This document shows, in pieces, positions 20,545 to 29,448 of a stretch of 64,000 nucleotides of DNA. Every line of letters starts with the position of its first letter. The first letter of the stretch is position 1. The stretch comes from Rhizobium sp. JAB6 (GTDB lineage: Bacteria > Pseudomonadota > Alphaproteobacteria > Rhizobiales > Rhizobiaceae): positions 496,001 to 560,000 of the forward strand of contig NZ_PYJQ01000009.1 in the NCBI RefSeq assembly GCF_003024605.1, given 5' to 3'. The notes below the pieces were generated by a model. The model saw only the letters and a program-made list of their open reading frames with translations, had not been told where the DNA came from and did no database searches. The translations under genes and the position numbers were made by a program.

Positions 20545-21111
20545 GGCTACCTCTGGCTCGCTCCATATAAACAGGAATGCCGGGCATTGCCACGACGACG
20601 CGGCCGCCGCCCACGCTATTCACAGCCCTTTGCCGGCGGCTGCATCTCGGCCTTCCGATCACAACTCCGTGAAGATGGCCGCTCATTTATCCGCACGTCC
20701 ATGGAATGCAAAACTGCGTTTGGCAGATCCCTAAACGCCACGAAATCCTTCCGGAACGGCCGTGGAAGGCTCTGCCACACCAACGGAGTAACTATTTCGT
20801 GCGCAAATATTCGGGCGAAAGCAAAGGCTTGTAGAGGCTCCATACAGCATACGCGAATAGAGTCAGCGCTTCTGCCAATCAGAAGGTGCGAAGCTGCCGC
20901 ATGCAGGCGACACTTTCTGAAAGCACATTTGCGGCATGGTTCGTTAGCCAAACATTATTTTTTTGTAATTTGATTGTTGGTGTGCGGCGCAATAGCGTCC
21001 TTCTTACAGGGCGAGACAAGCCGGCGAAGAACTTCTTCGCGACGCGACATGCCGAGACGCCCTGACGAACCGAAGGCCACTAGGTACGGGCTTTCAGTTT
21101 AGGAGAGGAAA
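20545..21111. other. Intergenic region upstream of dnaG and the 21112 gene
   Basis: These 567 bases lie between divergent genes. I found no credible coding sequence. An AT-rich patch near 20945-20985 (with a run of seven T) is a likely promoter zone. A perfect palindrome lies at 21024-21040, about 70 bases before the ATG at 21112. No terminator or known RNA was recognised. Confidence 0.5.
21024..21040. promoter_or_regulatory. Perfect 17-bp palindrome before the 21112 gene
   Basis: GCGAAGAACTTCTTCGC is two 8-base arms around a single C. It could be an operator for a dimeric regulator or a 5'-leader hairpin. No regulator is known for it. Confidence 0.45.
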
Positions 21112-21345
21112 ATGCGCGTTCTTATCGTACCCTTGGCAGCAGCAGCCATCTTCGCCACAGCTAGCTATAGCTCGGCCACGATGACCGGCAGCGCCAGCGA
21201 CAAGAACGTGCTCTATGCCGGTGCGGGATATCAGTTGCCGGCGGATATGAGCGCTCCAGCCCTTGCGGCAGGCGTGAAGATTCAAATGTCCGGATTGCCG
21301 TCGCAGGCCTTGGCCTTGCCGCAGCACATCAGGATTCTCCGATAA
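21112..21345 (+). CDS. Small secreted protein of unknown function
   Basis: A 77-residue product with an AGGAGAGGAAA ribosome site directly before the ATG. The first ~22 residues look like a signal peptide (MRVLIVPLAAAAIFATASYSS). The mature part (ASDKNVLYAGAGYQLPADMSAPALAAGVKIQMSG) has no cysteine and matches no family I know. The signal peptide, the strong ribosome site and the palindrome upstream support a real gene. Four consecutive hairpins follow its stop codon. Confidence 0.6.
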   Translation: MRVLIVPLAAAAIFATASYSSATMTGSASDKNVLYAGAGYQLPADMSAPALAAGVKIQMSGLPSQALALPQHIRILR

Positions 21346-21356
21346 GTTCACCAGAT

Positions 21357-21531
21357 ACTCAGGTGGGGCACCATCCCTACCCCCGGCGCCGCCCCACCTG
21401 AGTGCCTTTGCAAACGACATTTGATTTTTGGGCCCCACCCTGCGTCATCAAATGTCAGCAAAGCGCAAGAAGGCAGGAGCTCCCCCAGCTCCTGCCTTCT
21501 CTAATTTCGGCTCCAATTTTAATTTTGGGCC
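21357..21531. other. Array of four hairpins (candidate structured RNA or palindromic element)
   Basis: Four inverted repeats follow each other in 175 bases. (1) 13-bp perfect arms 21357-21369/21391-21403 (ACTCAGGTGGGGC and its complement). (2) 10-bp perfect arms 21416-21425/21447-21456 (GACATTTGAT/ATCAAATGTC). (3) 14-bp perfect arms 21468-21481/21487-21500 around CCCCC (AGAAGGCAGGAGCT). (4) GGC-T-CCAA 21509-21516 with TTGGGCC 21525-21531. None is followed by a clean T run. The rest of the gap to 21678 shows nothing. It could be the 3' UTR of the 21112 gene, a small RNA, a barrier between convergent genes, or a dispersed palindromic element. Confidence 0.6.
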
Positions 21532-21678
21532 GTCTCTATTTAGCGACAACTTGCGTCTTCGGCTGCCTTCATCGAGGAGTACCGCAACTATCAAGCGGGG
21601 AACTCGCCATCATAGACGCCGCCCGGCAGAACGCCCTCGGCGCGCGGCCGATCCGCATGCCGGGGGCGAAACAGCGTT

Positions 21679-22131
21679 TTACTTCAGCAGTTCCTTCAAG
21701 ATAGCCGAAGCCTTGGCAAAATCCATCTGACCGGCATAGCGCTCGCGCAGGGCGGCCACGCACTTGCCCATATCCTTCAGGCCCTGCGCGCCGAGTTCCG
21801 CGACGACCGCGACACAGATCTCGCGCACCTTCTCTTCGGAAAGCTGCTCCGGCATGAACCCTTGAATGACGGCGATTTCCTCGCGCTCCTTGTCGGCCAG
21901 TTCGGGGCGGCCCCCATCCATATAGATCTTCACGGATTCCTCGCGCTGCTTGATCATCTTGGCGAGCAGCTGCAGAATCTCGTCTTCGCTCGCCTGTTCC
22001 TTGCCGAGCCCGCGATTGGCGATGTCCTTGTCCTTGACGGCCGCAAGGATGAGACGGATGGTCGAAAGCTTCGCCGGATCCTTGGCCTTCATGGCATCTT
22101 TCTGGGCGTTGGAAAGGATTTCGCGGATCAT
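21679..22131 (-). CDS. GatB/YqeY domain protein
   Basis: A 150-residue protein from the ATG at 22131 (MIREILSNAQKDAMKAKD), which has AAGGAG upstream. The whole length is a YqeY domain: LSTIRLILAAVKDKDIANRG, EILQLLAKMIKQREES, IAVIQGFMPEQLSEE, and the C-terminal GKCVAALRERYAGQMDFAKAS. The same fold is the tRNA-binding tail of GatB, but free-standing YqeY proteins have no proven role. It lies divergently next to carA (291 bases), which is a common alphaproteobacterial arrangement near dnaG. Confidence 0.92.
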   Translation of the reverse strand: MIREILSNAQKDAMKAKDPAKLSTIRLILAAVKDKDIANRGLGKEQASEDEILQLLAKMIKQREESVKIYMDGGRPELADKEREEIAVIQGFMPEQLSEEKVREICVAVVAELGAQGLKDMGKCVAALRERYAGQMDFAKASAILKELLK

Positions 22132-22422
22132 GTCTTTCACTCCTTGAAGCAGGCCGGCGACGATCGCCCCGCCACTTATGTCACGTTGCTGTCTCTTAAA
22201 CCAACAGTGTCGATCAACGCAATTGCGCCCGAGAGCCCGAATTCCTTGACGGGAAAGCAAAAGCGCGCATTGACCGGCTCGCCTTGTTTAGCTATGTCCA
22301 TCACCTGCACATAAGATCGATAGGAAGATCTCAAGCCGCGACCTCGGTCGCCGGCTGTACCTTGCTACAAACATGGCGGAACCGCCGGTCTCTTCAAGGC
22401 CGCGCCCGACGCCGGAAACGGG

Positions 22423-23637
22423 ATGATTATGACCGCGACAGCCCCATGGACCACTGAAAAGCCGACCGCCCTCCTCGTTCTTGCCGATGGCACCGTGATC
22501 GAAGGCAAGGGCATCGGCGCAACCGGCAAGGTCCAGGCCGAAGTCTGCTTCAACACGGCACTCACGGGTTATGAGGAGATCCTGACCGACCCCTCCTATC
22601 TCGGCCAGATCGTCACCTTCACCTTCCCTCATATCGGCAATGTCGGTACGAACGAGGAAGACATCGAAGATCTGACGCCGGCCGCCCGCCATGGCGCCGT
22701 CGGCGTCATCTTCAAGGCCGATATCACCGACCCATCGAACTATCGCGCCGCCAAGCACCTCGACCAGTGGCTGAAAGCCCGCGGGATCATCGGTCTCTGC
22801 GGCATCGACACGCGCGCGCTGACCGCCTGGATCCGCGAAAACGGCATGCCGAACGGTGTGATCGCTCACGATCCGAACGGCGCCTTCGACATCGAGCAGC
22901 TGAAGGCGGATGCCAAGGCATGGAGCGGCCTCGAAGGCCTCGATCTCGCCAAGGTCGCCTCCTCCGGCCAGTCCTCTCAATGGTCGCAGACGCCCTGGGT
23001 GTGGAACGAAGGCTATGGCGAACTCGGAGCCGACGACGCCAAGTACCATGTCGTCTGCCTCGACTACGGCGTCAAGCGCAATATCCTGCGCCTGTTCGCC
23101 GGTCTCGACTGCAAGGTGACGGTCCTGCCGGCGACGGCTTCGACGGATGACGTACTCGGCCTCAAGCCGGATGGCATCTTTCTGTCGAACGGCCCCGGCG
23201 ACCCGGCTGCGACGGGCGAATATGCCGTGCCCGTCATCAAGGACCTGCTGAAATCGGAAATCCCGCTCTTCGGCATCTGCCTCGGCCACCAGATGCTCGG
23301 CCTCGCCCTGGGCGCCAAGACGGCCAAGATGCATCAGGGCCATCATGGCGCCAATCACCCCGTCAAGGACCATACGACGGGCAAGGTCGAGATCGTCTCG
23401 ATGAACCACGGCTTCGCAGTCGACTCTAAGTCGCTGCCGGAAGGTGTTGAGGAGACTCATATTTCGCTCTTCGACGGCAGCAATTGCGGCCTGCGCGTTG
23501 CCGGCAAGCCGGTCTTCTCCGTGCAGCATCACCCGGAAGCTTCTCCCGGTCCGCAGGACAGCCATTACCTCTTCCGCCGCTTCATCAATCTGGTGCGGGA
23601 AAAGAAGGGCGAGCCCGCTCTGGCCGAACGCGCCTGA
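22423..23637 (+). CDS. carA: Carbamoyl-phosphate synthase small subunit
   Basis: A 404-residue glutaminase subunit. It splits glutamine and channels ammonia to CarB for carbamoyl phosphate, the precursor of arginine and pyrimidines. The N-terminal CPSase domain shows CFNTALTGYEEILTDPSY and GLCGIDTRALT. The C-terminal class I amidotransferase has SNGPGDP, the nucleophile Cys at about residue 286 in FGICLGHQ, and the His-Glu pair in VQHHPEASPGP. The start is at 22423 or two codons later. carB lies 8.4 kb downstream on the same strand, so they are not one operon here. A strong terminator follows. Confidence 0.98.
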   Translation: MIMTATAPWTTEKPTALLVLADGTVIEGKGIGATGKVQAEVCFNTALTGYEEILTDPSYLGQIVTFTFPHIGNVGTNEEDIEDLTPAARHGAVGVIFKADITDPSNYRAAKHLDQWLKARGIIGLCGIDTRALTAWIRENGMPNGVIAHDPNGAFDIEQLKADAKAWSGLEGLDLAKVASSGQSSQWSQTPWVWNEGYGELGADDAKYHVVCLDYGVKRNILRLFAGLDCKVTVLPATASTDDVLGLKPDGIFLSNGPGDPAATGEYAVPVIKDLLKSEIPLFGICLGHQMLGLALGAKTAKMHQGHHGANHPVKDHTTGKVEIVSMNHGFAVDSKSLPEGVEETHISLFDGSNCGLRVAGKPVFSVQHHPEASPGPQDSHYLFRRFINLVREKKGEPALAERA

Positions 23638-23662
23638 CCACAGGCCAACCAATCGCATGAGA

Positions 23663-23697
23663 AAAGCCTCGGATTGGCGGACAATCCGAGGCTTTTT
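23663..23697. terminator. Bidirectional terminator after carA
   Basis: Perfect 13-bp stem AAAGCCTCGGATT (23663-23675) / AATCCGAGGCTTT (23683-23695), followed by further T on the plus strand and TTTT on the minus strand. It serves carA and the convergent EVE-domain gene. Confidence 0.9.
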
Positions 23698-23741
23698 CGC
23701 ATCGACTTGGGAGGTCTGGTTGCATTGGCTGATATTGAAGT

Positions 23742-24314
23742 TTAGGCCTGCAGGCGGCGTTGCTTCACCACTTCAAGCTCGCTCATCAGGATTTCTTCGA
23801 GGAACTCGAAATCAGACTGCCCGAATTCGATGAGGCCGAATCTGAGCTTGTAACCCCAATTCTTCTCCTGCGTGAAATCGAGCCAGCCGAGGAGCGGACG
23901 AAGCGGCTGTTCAGGCGCGTCCAGCCAGTCCACATCCTTGCGATAGGCTTTTCCGCAGCCCATTTCGGCGAGATAAGGCGCGCCTTCACGGACAAAACCG
24001 ATAGCGGTGAAGCTCTGAAAGCCGTCCCTCTCGCCCATTTTGACGGATGGGGAGTAATAGACGATACCGTCGCCCGGCTTGATCCGCATCAAAGGGGCTC
24101 GCTTGCCGTGGTTGACCTGCATGAAGCCTTGCTTGCGCCCAAGGCGCACGTGCTCGGCACTGGCCACCGCCAGCCAATACGATTTCTGCTCCGGCTCCGG
24201 CCGCCGGGATGAGGTGTTGGCGTGTGGCACGAGTCGTAAAGCCACCCCGCGATTGATCTGATCTTCCCGCGGGAAAAGCGCGGCATCGTTACGATTGCTT
24301 GCCTTGAATATCAT
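23742..24314 (-). CDS. EVE domain protein (UPF0310)
   Basis: A 190-residue protein if it starts at the ATG at 24314, which has GGGAG 7 bases upstream. The EVE core begins at about residue 44: [33 protein letters not shown], then [14 protein letters not shown], a pattern of the PUA-like fold that binds modified bases in DNA or RNA. The ~43 residues before the core ([18 protein letters not shown]...) are not typical, and a GTG at 24230 would give a shorter 162-residue form. Some EVE proteins act in defence against modified phage DNA, but nothing nearby suggests that here. Confidence 0.85.
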   Translation of the reverse strand: MIFKASNRNDAALFPREDQINRGVALRLVPHANTSSRRPEPEQKSYWLAVASAEHVRLGRKQGFMQVNHGKRAPLMRIKPGDGIVYYSPSVKMGERDGFQSFTAIGFVREGAPYLAEMGCGKAYRKDVDWLDAPEQPLRPLLGWLDFTQEKNWGYKLRFGLIEFGQSDFEFLEEILMSELEVVKQRRLQA

Positions 24315-24406
24315 GGTCGTCTCCCGTCTTCGGTATGTCACCAATATAGACGAGCATGCTGTCAATTTTTGTCAGCAATCTTTCGACGCATCAATGGCTG
24401 CCACCA

Positions 24407-25804
24407 TCAAGCGGCAGCCTTTTCCGTCCGCACGAGAATATAGAACCGCGCGCAAAGCATCGCCGCCGCTGAGCCAAGGCCGAGCAGGAAGCCGAACCAG
24501 ATGCCGATGCCGCCGAAACCGAGCGGAAACGCCAGCAACCAGGCGAGGAAGAAGCCAATCGGCCAATAGGCGATCAACGCCATGATCATCGGCACGCGCG
24601 CATCCTTCAGCCCGCGCAGCAGACCGCTTGCAATCGACTGCAGGCCATCGACGAGCTGGAACAAGCCGGCCACCACGATCAGCGGTGCGGCAAAGGCAAG
24701 GACCTCAGGCGCATCGGCCGAATGGACGTCAAGGAACCAGCTTGCCAGCCAGGACGGCAGGGTTGCAAACAGGATGCTGCCACAAAGCGCAATGCAGCTC
24801 GAAACAATGACGACCACGATGGCAGCACGCCTGAGGCCGAGATGATCGCCCTGCCCGTGGGCGACGCCGACGCGCACGGTCGCAGCCTGGCTGAGGCCGA
24901 GCGGGATCATGAAGGCGATGGACGCCCACTGCAGAGCGATGCCATGGGCGGCAAGTTCGATCGTGCCGATCTGCCCCATCAGCAGCGAAGCAGCGGTGAA
25001 CAGGCTGACCTCCGCCAGAACCGTCACGCCGATCGGAAAGCCGAGCTGGATGACATCCCACAAAGCATGCCAGTCGGCCCGCCAGAATCGGGCGAAGATC
25101 TCATAGCGCCTCGTTTCCTGGTGAGCCTGTACATAGCCGAGAATGAAAAGGAAGCCGGCCGTCTGTACGGCGACCGAGACAATGGCGGCGCCATGCAGGC
25201 CCATCGCTGGCAGACCGAAATGACCAAGCACCAGAATATAGGCGAGCACGGCATTCATGACCAACATGGCGATGGTCACCTTGAGGATGATGCCGGCGCG
25301 GCCGATGGCGCTCACCAGCGCCCGGATGACATTGTAGAGCAGACCCGGCAACACGGCGAAGTGACCGATGTCGATATAGCCGCTCGCCAATTTCGCGACC
25401 TCGGGCTTTTGTCCTGCCGCGAGCAGAATCTCTTCGGAATAGAAGAAGGCCGGCTGTGCCAACAGCCAATACGCCGTTACGACCCATAGGCCCATGCGTA
25501 GCGCACGGCGGACCGAGGTAACGTCGCCTCTGCCATAGGCTTGCGCCACCAGCGGCATGACCGCGATGGAAAAACCCGAACCGAAAACCAGGATTGTAAA
25601 AAGAAACTGCGCGGAAAGTACCATCGCCGCCAGCTGCTCGGCACCGAGCCTTCCGACGATCATCACATCCGTGGTGTTGATGCCGAGCTGCGCCAATTGC
25701 GCACCGATCAGCGGAACGCCCAGCGCCAGCGTTGCGCGGACGTGTGCAGACCACGAATTATTGTTGTCATGCGCGAACGAGCGCGCAGGTGCCGGGATAT
25801 CCAT
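24407..25804 (-). CDS. MATE family efflux transporter (NorM-like)
   Basis: A 465-residue membrane protein with 12 hydrophobic segments arranged as two MatE repeats. Family features seen are VPLIGAQLAQLGINTTDVMIVGRLGAEQLAA in the first helices and its counterpart FPIGVTVLAEVSLFTAASLLMGQIG at the start of the second half. Such proteins export cationic drugs or metabolites in exchange for H+ or Na+. The N-terminus (MDIPAPARSFAHDNNNSW) is a short polar lead. It lies between the MFS gene and the EVE gene on the same strand without obvious coupling. Confidence 0.92.
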   Translation of the reverse strand: MDIPAPARSFAHDNNNSWSAHVRATLALGVPLIGAQLAQLGINTTDVMIVGRLGAEQLAAMVLSAQFLFTILVFGSGFSIAVMPLVAQAYGRGDVTSVRRALRMGLWVVTAYWLLAQPAFFYSEEILLAAGQKPEVAKLASGYIDIGHFAVLPGLLYNVIRALVSAIGRAGIILKVTIAMLVMNAVLAYILVLGHFGLPAMGLHGAAIVSVAVQTAGFLFILGYVQAHQETRRYEIFARFWRADWHALWDVIQLGFPIGVTVLAEVSLFTAASLLMGQIGTIELAAHGIALQWASIAFMIPLGLSQAATVRVGVAHGQGDHLGLRRAAIVVVIVSSCIALCGSILFATLPSWLASWFLDVHSADAPEVLAFAAPLIVVAGLFQLVDGLQSIASGLLRGLKDARVPMIMALIAYWPIGFFLAWLLAFPLGFGGIGIWFGFLLGLGSAAAMLCARFYILVRTEKAAA

Positions 25805-25921
25805 AATGAAGACTCGATCTTTAGAATCGCGCGAACCGCCCTACCCAAGGGCGCGCGAGCTTGCCGCATTAGCGCAACTTAGCTCAAAAAGCCAGCAGAC
25901 AAGCCCACGATGCTAAAGAAT

Positions 25922-25954
25922 TCATCAGAGCATCAAAATATCTGATGATTTTTT
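25922..25954. terminator. Hairpin at the end of the MFS gene
   Basis: TCATCAGA (25922-25929 region) pairs with TCTGATGA (25941-25948), followed on the plus strand by six T that overlap the stop codon of the minus-strand gene. The T run is on the side away from the gene, so termination of that gene is less certain. Confidence 0.4.
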
Positions 25955-27209
25955 AGGCCGCTTCGCCTGCCTGCGATTGGGATACCGCCTTCGGCTCAGT
26001 CTTGCGGACCTTCGTCACAAGTACGACAAGCCCGGCGGCCACCAGAATTGCGCTCATGATGAAGGGCGCACCGGCAAAGACGACGGGTGCGGTCGGCGCG
26101 GTGTAATACTGGAACAGATAAGGAAACAGCACCGGGCCGACAATGGCGGTGATACTCGTCAGGCTGCCGAGCGCTCCCTGCAACTCGCCCTGCGCGGAGG
26201 GCGGAACCTTGCTGGCCGCGATGGAGCGAAGCGGCGCATCCGCGACGTTTTCGATGACCGTCAGGATCACTACCACGTAGACCATCCATCCTTGCCATGC
26301 GAAGGCATAGCCCATCAGGCCGAGGCACGAAAATAATAGCCCAAGCAACGCGGTCTTCCATTCGCCAAGCAATGGCACGAGCCGCGGCAGAACGAGGCCC
26401 ATGACAATGGCAGCGCCGATACCATAAACGCCGAGGGAGAAACCGATCTGTCCTTCGCTCCAGTCATAGCGATAGGAGGTGACGAAAGCCCAGACTGCCG
26501 GATAGACGCCGTGCGCCAGCCAGTTCAGGAACATCACGACACAGACCCAGCCGATACCTTGATAGCGGCGCATCTGCCTCAACGCACCGAACGGATTGGC
26601 ACGGGTGATCTCGAAGGGCCGGCGGTGTTTCGCGTCAAGCGTTTCCGGCAACAGGAAATAGGCACCGACGAAATTCAGGAACGCCAGAGCTGCCGCACCA
26701 TAGAAAGGTACGCGCGGGCCGAACTCCCCGAGGAAGCCGCCGATGACCGGACCCAGCACGAAGCCGACGCCGAAAGCCATGCCGATCAGGCCGAAATTCT
26801 TCGCACGGTTCTCGTCGTTGCTGATATCGGCGATATAGGCCGAGCAAGTGGAGAAGCTTGCGCCGCTGATCCCCGCGAGGATGCGACCGACGAACAGCAT
26901 CCAATAGGAGCCGGCAATCGCACAGATGAAATTGTCGATCGCGAAGGTCAGCACGGAGGCCAGCAATAACGGACGGCGGCCGAAACGATCGCTCAGATTG
27001 CCGATCAACGGCGAAAACAGGAACTGCATGGCAGCATAGGCCAGCAGCAGCCAGCCGCCCTCGGTTGCCGCCGTGCTGACCGAGGCACCCGTCAACTCCT
27101 CCAGATATTTCGGCATCACCGGCATGATGATGGCGATGCCGATGACGTCGAGGAAGAGAATGAGGAAGACGAGGAACAGGCCTCGACGGGCGAATTTCTG
27201 ATCGATCAT
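25953..27209 (-). CDS. MFS transporter, TCR/Tet type
   Basis: A 418-residue 12-helix exporter from the ATG at 27209 ([27 protein letters not shown]); the frame stays open upstream but lacks similarity. Tet-family signatures are [17 protein letters not shown] in helix 1, motif [17 protein letters not shown] after helix 2, and [19 protein letters not shown] (motif C) in helix 5. Relatives pump out tetracyclines, but most chromosomal members have other or unknown substrates. It lies 159 bases downstream of the LysR gene on the same strand, so LysR may affect it. Confidence 0.9.
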   Translation of the reverse strand: MIDQKFARRGLFLVFLILFLDVIGIAIIMPVMPKYLEELTGASVSTAATEGGWLLLAYAAMQFLFSPLIGNLSDRFGRRPLLLASVLTFAIDNFICAIAGSYWMLFVGRILAGISGASFSTCSAYIADISNDENRAKNFGLIGMAFGVGFVLGPVIGGFLGEFGPRVPFYGAAALAFLNFVGAYFLLPETLDAKHRRPFEITRANPFGALRQMRRYQGIGWVCVVMFLNWLAHGVYPAVWAFVTSYRYDWSEGQIGFSLGVYGIGAAIVMGLVLPRLVPLLGEWKTALLGLLFSCLGLMGYAFAWQGWMVYVVVILTVIENVADAPLRSIAASKVPPSAQGELQGALGSLTSITAIVGPVLFPYLFQYYTAPTAPVVFAGAPFIMSAILVAAGLVVLVTKVRKTEPKAVSQSQAGEAA

Positions 27210-27368
27210 GGAGATGCCTTGTGGAGGCTCCGCCTCGATGAAAGAGACAGAACGTGAACGAAAAACGGAAGTTTCCCCATACATAAAGATTTTGGCGGAA
27301 ACAATGCGTGAACGCTTCAATCCTATTGATTTATCGGACGCTTTTTTTGATCCTTCGCACAAAAGCGA

Positions 27369-28280
27369 CTATGTGTCGCGACCCCGACGTGGCTCACGAT
27401 TGAGGAAGTCGACGAAGGCCCTGAGCGGCGTCGGCATATGCCGTCTGCTGGCGTAGTAAAGAAACGGGCCGGAAAAGGCCGTGTCCCATTCCTCCAGGAT
27501 CGGCACCAGTTCACCGCTGGCAATTTGCGGCGCAAGGAATTCCTTGAATGTTCTGATGATGCCCAAGCCGGCTGCTGCCGCGCTGCGCTCGATATCGATC
27601 GAATTGGTTGTGACGACCATCGGCGGCGCGATGAAGATCGTTTCACCATTCCTCTCGAACTCCCAGGGAACGACCGAGCCGCTCAGGAATCGATGGCGGA
27701 TACAGCGATGCTCAAGTATGTCGCGTGGATGGTTGGGGATACCGTGTGCAGCTAGATAGCTCGGAGCGGCGGCAGTGACATAATATTGTTGCCGCGGCCC
27801 GATCGGTACTGCGATCATGTCCTTTTCCAGCCTCTCGTCATAGCGAATACCTGCGTCGTAGCCGGCCGCCACGACATCGATGAAACTGTCTTCGGCGACG
27901 ATCTCGACTGAAATTGCCGGATATTCCTTGAGGAAGCGGCTGATGATATCGGGCATGACCACCATGGCGGCGACGGTTGGCACGTTCAGCCGCAAAGTCC
28001 CGCCGATATTGTCGCGAAAGCTATTGATATCGTCGAGCGCCACAGAGATCTCGCTCATGGCCGGCGTCAGGCGCTCCATCAGCCGCTCTCCCGCCTCCGT
28101 AGGCGTCACGCTTCGGGTCGTGCGATTGAGCAGACGGACCGCCAGCCGCTCCTCCAGCCGCCGGACCGCTTCACTCAATGACGAGGCGGAAACGCCGCGC
28201 TTGCGTGCCGCTTCACGAAAGCTGCGCTGGCGGGCAACCGCCGTAAAGGCAACCAGGTCAGCCAGCGGTAAGTCATCCAT
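27369..28280 (-). CDS. LysR family transcriptional regulator
   Basis: A 303-residue regulator starting MDDLPLADLVAFTAVARQRS at 28280; an ATG five codons earlier is also possible. The helix-turn-helix is SFREAARKRGVSASSLSEAVRRLEERLAVRLLNRTTRSV (about residues 20-58), of the group that usually regulates a divergent oxidoreductase. The effector domain includes GTLRLNVPTVAAMVVMPDI. It is divergent from the aldo/keto reductase at 28404, and an imperfect inverted repeat lies in the gap, so that gene is the probable target. Confidence 0.9.
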   Translation of the reverse strand: MDDLPLADLVAFTAVARQRSFREAARKRGVSASSLSEAVRRLEERLAVRLLNRTTRSVTPTEAGERLMERLTPAMSEISVALDDINSFRDNIGGTLRLNVPTVAAMVVMPDIISRFLKEYPAISVEIVAEDSFIDVVAAGYDAGIRYDERLEKDMIAVPIGPRQQYYVTAAAPSYLAAHGIPNHPRDILEHRCIRHRFLSGSVVPWEFERNGETIFIAPPMVVTTNSIDIERSAAAAGLGIIRTFKEFLAPQIASGELVPILEEWDTAFSGPFLYYASRRHMPTPLRAFVDFLNREPRRGRDT

Positions 28281-28329
28281 TGTGCGAAATCCCAAACAAC
28301 CCGTTTTGATTTACCGGGATTATCGCACA
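28281..28329. promoter_or_regulatory. Long inverted repeat between LysR and aldo/keto reductase
   Basis: TGTGCGAAATCCC (28281-28293) and GGGATTATCGCACA (28316-28329) are complementary with one extra base. The element touches the LysR start codon and lies about 75 bases before the reductase gene. It may be the shared LysR operator or, in the LysR transcript, a hairpin covering the start. Confidence 0.5.
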
Positions 28330-28403
28330 GAGGGCGATGGAGTAAACCTAGGTGATAGAGGCTTCTGAAGACGAGAGCGCGCCTCTGACCAGGGAGAGTA
28401 ACG

Positions 28404-29396
28404 ATGGAAAAGCATCAACTGGGAAGAACCGGACCGCAGGTATCGGCGCTTGGCCTCGGCTGCATGGGGATGTCGGGCATGTACGGGCCATCCGACCGCG
28501 CCGAGAGCATCGCCACCATTCATGCCGCGCTCGATGCCGGGATCAACCTGCTCGATACCGGTGATTTCTACGGCATGGGCCACAATGAGATGCTGGTCGG
28601 CGAAGCCATCAAGGGGCGGAAACGGGACGATTTCCTGCTGAGTGTCAAATTCGGTGCTCTCCGGGATCCCTCCGGCGCATGGCTCGGCTATGACGCCCGC
28701 CCGGCGGCGATCCGGAATTTCGTCGCCTATTCGCTCCAGCGACTCGGCGTCGATCATATCGACATCTACCGCCCTGCCCGTCTCGACCCAAGCGTGCCGA
28801 TCGAAGATCAGATCGGCGCCATGGCCGATCTGATCAAGGCGGGCTATATCGGGCATATCGGCCTGTCTGAAGTCGGCCCGGATACGATCCGCCGCGCCGC
28901 GGCGCTTCATCCGATCGTCGACCTGCAGATCGAATATTCGCTGATCTCGCGGGGGATCGAGGGCAAGATCCTGCCGACTTGCCGCGAGCTTGGCATCGGC
29001 ATAACCGCCTATGGCGTACTTTCGCGCGGCCTCATCAGCGGCCATTGGCAGAAGGATAATGTCCAAAAGGGCGATTTCCGCACGATAAGCCCACGCTTTC
29101 AGGCCGGAAACGTCGAAAAGAACCTGGAGCTGGTGGAAGCTTTACGAGAGATCGCCGAGACGAAGGGCGTCAGCGTCGCGCAGATCGCAATCGCCTGGGT
29201 CGCAGCGAACGGCAAGGACATCGTTCCTGTCATCGGTGCCCGCCGTCGCGATCGCCTGGCCGAAGCCTTGGGAGCACTCCCGATTGAATTGTCGCAAGCC
29301 GATATGGCTGCGATCGAACGCGCGATCCCGAAAGACGCCGCGGCCGGCGGCCGCTATCCGGAAGCGCAGCTGACGCATCTCGACAGCGAGAAATAA
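28404..29396 (+). CDS. Aldo/keto reductase with altered catalytic tetrad
   Basis: A 330-residue (beta/alpha)8-barrel NADPH reductase. Three of the four catalytic residues are visible: Asp51 and Tyr56 in DTGDFYG, and Lys82 in SVKFG. At the position of the usual catalytic His (the Y-x-x-H-R pattern) the sequence is YRPARLDP, with Ala at about 125. The rest is typical (LGRTGPQVSALGLGCMGMSG, VPIEDQIGAMADLIKAGYIGHIGLSEVG). GGAGAG precedes the ATG. It is divergent from a LysR gene that probably regulates it. The substrate is unknown. Confidence 0.9.
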   Translation: MEKHQLGRTGPQVSALGLGCMGMSGMYGPSDRAESIATIHAALDAGINLLDTGDFYGMGHNEMLVGEAIKGRKRDDFLLSVKFGALRDPSGAWLGYDARPAAIRNFVAYSLQRLGVDHIDIYRPARLDPSVPIEDQIGAMADLIKAGYIGHIGLSEVGPDTIRRAAALHPIVDLQIEYSLISRGIEGKILPTCRELGIGITAYGVLSRGLISGHWQKDNVQKGDFRTISPRFQAGNVEKNLELVEALREIAETKGVSVAQIAIAWVAANGKDIVPVIGARRRDRLAEALGALPIELSQADMAAIERAIPKDAAAGGRYPEAQLTHLDSEK

Positions 29397-29407
29397 CGCG
29401 CCAAAGG

Positions 29408-29443
29408 CTTGCCTGCTCGCCGTCATCACCGCGAGCAGGCAAG
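29408..29443. terminator. Hairpin between convergent genes
   Basis: Perfect 13-bp stem CTTGCCTGCTCGC (29408-29420) / GCGAGCAGGCAAG (29431-29443) with a 10-base loop, between the ends of the reductase and the metallopeptidase gene. There is no T run on either side, so termination is probable but not certain. Confidence 0.65.
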
Positions 29444-29448
29444 TAAGA

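Noticed and set aside
20616..20951. 111-codon minus-strand frame upstream of dnaG
   Set aside because: Cys/Arg/His-rich random-looking translation without start signal; probably part of the promoter region.
18904..20973. Long plus-strand open frame (689 codons) opposite dnaG
   Set aside because: It is antisense to an intact dnaG with all catalytic motifs; long antisense frames are expected in high-GC codon-biased genes. No family similarity seen.
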